From positions 1 to 64,000 of the forward strand of contig CADCHI010000008.1 of the NCBI GenBank assembly GCA_902801165.1: a DNA stretch of 64,000 nucleotides, given 5' to 3'. The notes beneath the pieces were generated by a model. The model did no database searches. It was given only the letters and a program-made list of their open reading frames with translations, and had not been told where the DNA came from. Positions 62,561 to 64,000 of the stretch are shown here, piece after piece. The stretch comes from an uncultured Eubacteriales bacterium. Its GTDB lineage: Bacteria > Bacillota > Clostridia > Christensenellales > Aristaeellaceae. The position numbers and the translations under genes were made by a program. The first letter of the stretch is position 1, and each line of letters opens with the position of its first letter.

Positions 62561-63580
62561 ATGAATACGGCAAAGCTGAAGCGCATGACGCGCAGGACTG
62601 AATTTTACATGCTCATCGTGCTGATCCTGCTGATCGCGCTGGTGCAGGTGCGCTCGGGCGGCAAGCTGATCGCGCTGCCGGGGGTGTTCACCCGCCTGAA
62701 CGTCACGGTGCTGCGCACGATGGTGGTGGACGGCATGTTCGCCATGTGCTCGCTGGTGGTCATGATCTCCGGCGGCTTCGACCTGTCCTTCCCGGCCATC
62801 GCGGCCCTGTCCTACTCGCTGACCACCACGCTGTGCCTCAACAACGGCTGGTGCCAGAGCAGCCCCATCGCGGGCCTGCTGCTGGCCATGGCCATCGGCT
62901 GGGTGCTGGGCATGCTGAACGGGTGGATCATTTCCAACTTCAAGCTGAACACGATGATCGTCACCCTGGGTACGCAGACCTTCTTCACCGGCATCTCCAT
63001 GGGCCTGCTGAAGCTCAAGGAGATCACCTCCACGCTGCCCGAGGGCTTCAAGGCCTTCGGCAAGCTGTACATCTTCGAGAGCGCCGACCCGGCCAGCGGC
63101 ATCCGCTTCACCCTGTCGGCCATGGTGCTGTTTTTGATCGCGCTGTGCGCCATCGTGTCGTTCATACTGAACAAGACGATGTTCGGCCGGGCGCTGTACG
63201 CCATCGGCGGCAACGAGGTCTCCGCCGAGCGCGCCGGCTACAACGTCAAGCGCACCAAGTTCCTGCTGTACTCCGCGGTAGGCGCGCTGGCGGGCTTCAT
63301 CGGCATGATCCGCGTGTGCATGGAGAGCCAGTCCATCCCCAAGGCCATGGTGGGCAAGGAGATGACCATCATCCCCGCCGTGATCCTGGGCGGCGCTTCG
63401 ATCTACGGCGGCGAGGGCACGGTGTTCGGAACCGTGGTGGCCGTGGGCATCATCTCCCTGGTCTCCAACTCCATGCTGATCCTGGGCATCGACACCTACT
63501 GGCAGCAGTTCTTCAACGGCCTGGTGATTCTGGTCGGCGTCACCGTGTCGGCCCTGCAGGCCAAGCGCCAGAAGCATTAA
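62561..63580 (+). CDS. Sugar ABC transporter permease
   Basis: 339 residues, about eight to ten hydrophobic helices of the RbsC family. VVMISGGFDLSFPAIAALSY is the conserved cytoplasmic-loop neighbourhood, ALYAIGGNEVSAERAGYNVKRTK the EAA-like loop, and PAVILGGASIYGGEGTVFGTVV the characteristic C-terminal stretch. It forms one half of the transmembrane channel. The ATG at 62561 follows AAGGAGG. Confidence 0.95.
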   Translation: MNTAKLKRMTRRTEFYMLIVLILLIALVQVRSGGKLIALPGVFTRLNVTVLRTMVVDGMFAMCSLVVMISGGFDLSFPAIAALSYSLTTTLCLNNGWCQSSPIAGLLLAMAIGWVLGMLNGWIISNFKLNTMIVTLGTQTFFTGISMGLLKLKEITSTLPEGFKAFGKLYIFESADPASGIRFTLSAMVLFLIALCAIVSFILNKTMFGRALYAIGGNEVSAERAGYNVKRTKFLLYSAVGALAGFIGMIRVCMESQSIPKAMVGKEMTIIPAVILGGASIYGGEGTVFGTVVAVGIISLVSNSMLILGIDTYWQQFFNGLVILVGVTVSALQAKRQKH

Positions 63581-63593
63581 GGAGGGCGACGCA

Positions 63594-64000
63594 ATGAAAC
63601 CGAAGACGCTTGAAAAGCACAGCTATACCTTTATGCTGCTGGGCCTGATGGCCGTGGTGCTGCTGTTCTTCACGGTCCTGAAGGGCGCGATGCTGTGGAA
63701 GGGCGACGTATGGCTGGGCATCGCCATGCAGTTCCCGGAGTACGGCGTGGTGACGCTGGGCTTGATGTTTTGCTTCATCTGCGGTAAGATGGATATGTCC
63801 TTCATGGCCCTGGGCGATTTCGCCACCATCATGGCCGTGCAGTACATGGCCGCCCACGCGGACAGCCCCGCCGGCGGCGTGATCCTGGTGGGCATACTGA
63901 TCGCCCTGGGCATCGCCGTGGTGGGCGGACTGATCAACGGCCTGCTGGTCAGCGAGCTGGACATCCCGCCGGTGATGGCCACCATCGCCATGCAGTTGGT
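63594..64000 (+). CDS. Second sugar ABC transporter permease, 5' part
   Basis: The first 135 residues of another RbsC-type permease, running off the window: TFMLLGLMAVVLLFF, GVVTLGLMFCFICGKMDMSFMALGDFATIMA, and VVGGLINGLLVSELDIPPVMATIAM. The ATG at 63594 follows AAGGAGG, 13 nt after the first permease. A heterodimeric channel with the preceding gene is likely. Confidence 0.94.
   Translation, partial: MKPKTLEKHSYTFMLLGLMAVVLLFFTVLKGAMLWKGDVWLGIAMQFPEYGVVTLGLMFCFICGKMDMSFMALGDFATIMAVQYMAAHADSPAGGVILVGILIALGIAVVGGLINGLLVSELDIPPVMATIAMQL

Overview
The window looks like a high-GC Firmicute (class Clostridia, probably an uncultured anaerobe). It carries a CIRCE operator on groESL, a T-box leader, a lysine (L-box) riboswitch, sigma-A type promoters with 17-bp spacers, AGGAGG ribosome binding sites, a pyruvate:ferredoxin oxidoreductase and corrinoid methyl-transfer genes. 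No rRNA, tRNA or CRISPR array was seen. Most coding sequence is very GC-rich, so long antisense open frames abound and were ignored. The exception is an AT-richer McrBC island near 36.6-39.7 kb.

Layout. 0-2 kb: groES and the 5' part of groEL on the minus strand, with groEL apparently broken by a 31-nt deletion and separated from groES by a block of hairpins and a dispersed 99-nt repeat; then an ArsC-like gene lacking the usual cysteine. 2-11.5 kb: a T-box leader followed by a LeuA-like protein with degenerate catalytic motifs, a TIM-barrel/acyl-CoA synthetase fusion, an amidohydrolase and a zinc-ribbon/PFOR. 11.5-18.4 kb: a small tandem-repeat protein, a corrinoid protein and URO-D methyltransferase pair with a divergent PucR regulator, a PHP phosphoesterase, a cytidylate-kinase-like protein and a GH130 phosphorylase. 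18.4-25.3 kb: a minus-strand MacAB-type export operon with two extra secreted adaptor-like proteins and a Pro/Ser/Thr-rich protein. 25.3-28 kb: repeat-rich intergenic DNA and a membrane-anchored PQQ-type beta-propeller protein.

28-36.5 kb: a plus-strand cobalamin operon (cbiA, cobD, DUF3795, cobQ, GNAT, cbiB) running into an FAD dehydrogenase and a second URO-D methyltransferase, which fits corrinoid use elsewhere in the window. 36.6-39.7 kb: McrB-McrC. 39.9-44.3 kb (minus): a secreted WG-like protein, an aldo/keto reductase with ferredoxin domain, a hairpin-rich spacer and argD. 44.5-48.6 kb: promoter, lysine riboswitch and terminator in front of dapA-dapB-dapH-deacetylase, the acetylated branch of diaminopimelate/lysine synthesis.

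48.7-56.8 kb: MntP, a DUF378 protein, secreted SH3 and polysaccharide-deacetylase proteins, an RsuA-type pseudouridine synthase, an RsmC-like methyltransferase, an MBL-fold lipoprotein and a membrane protein with five H-x4-C...CPxC motifs. 56.9-64 kb: an M24 peptidase and dCMP deaminase (minus), then an AraC regulator divergent from a sugar or AI-2-type ABC importer (binding protein, double ATPase, two permeases), the last cut by the window end.

The most unusual locus is 2.05-11.5 kb. The T-box, LeuA-like protein with a retained regulatory domain, CoA ligase and 2-oxoacid:ferredoxin oxidoreductase together suggest, by inference only, a branched-chain amino-acid route such as reductive carboxylation of branched-chain acyl-CoA.
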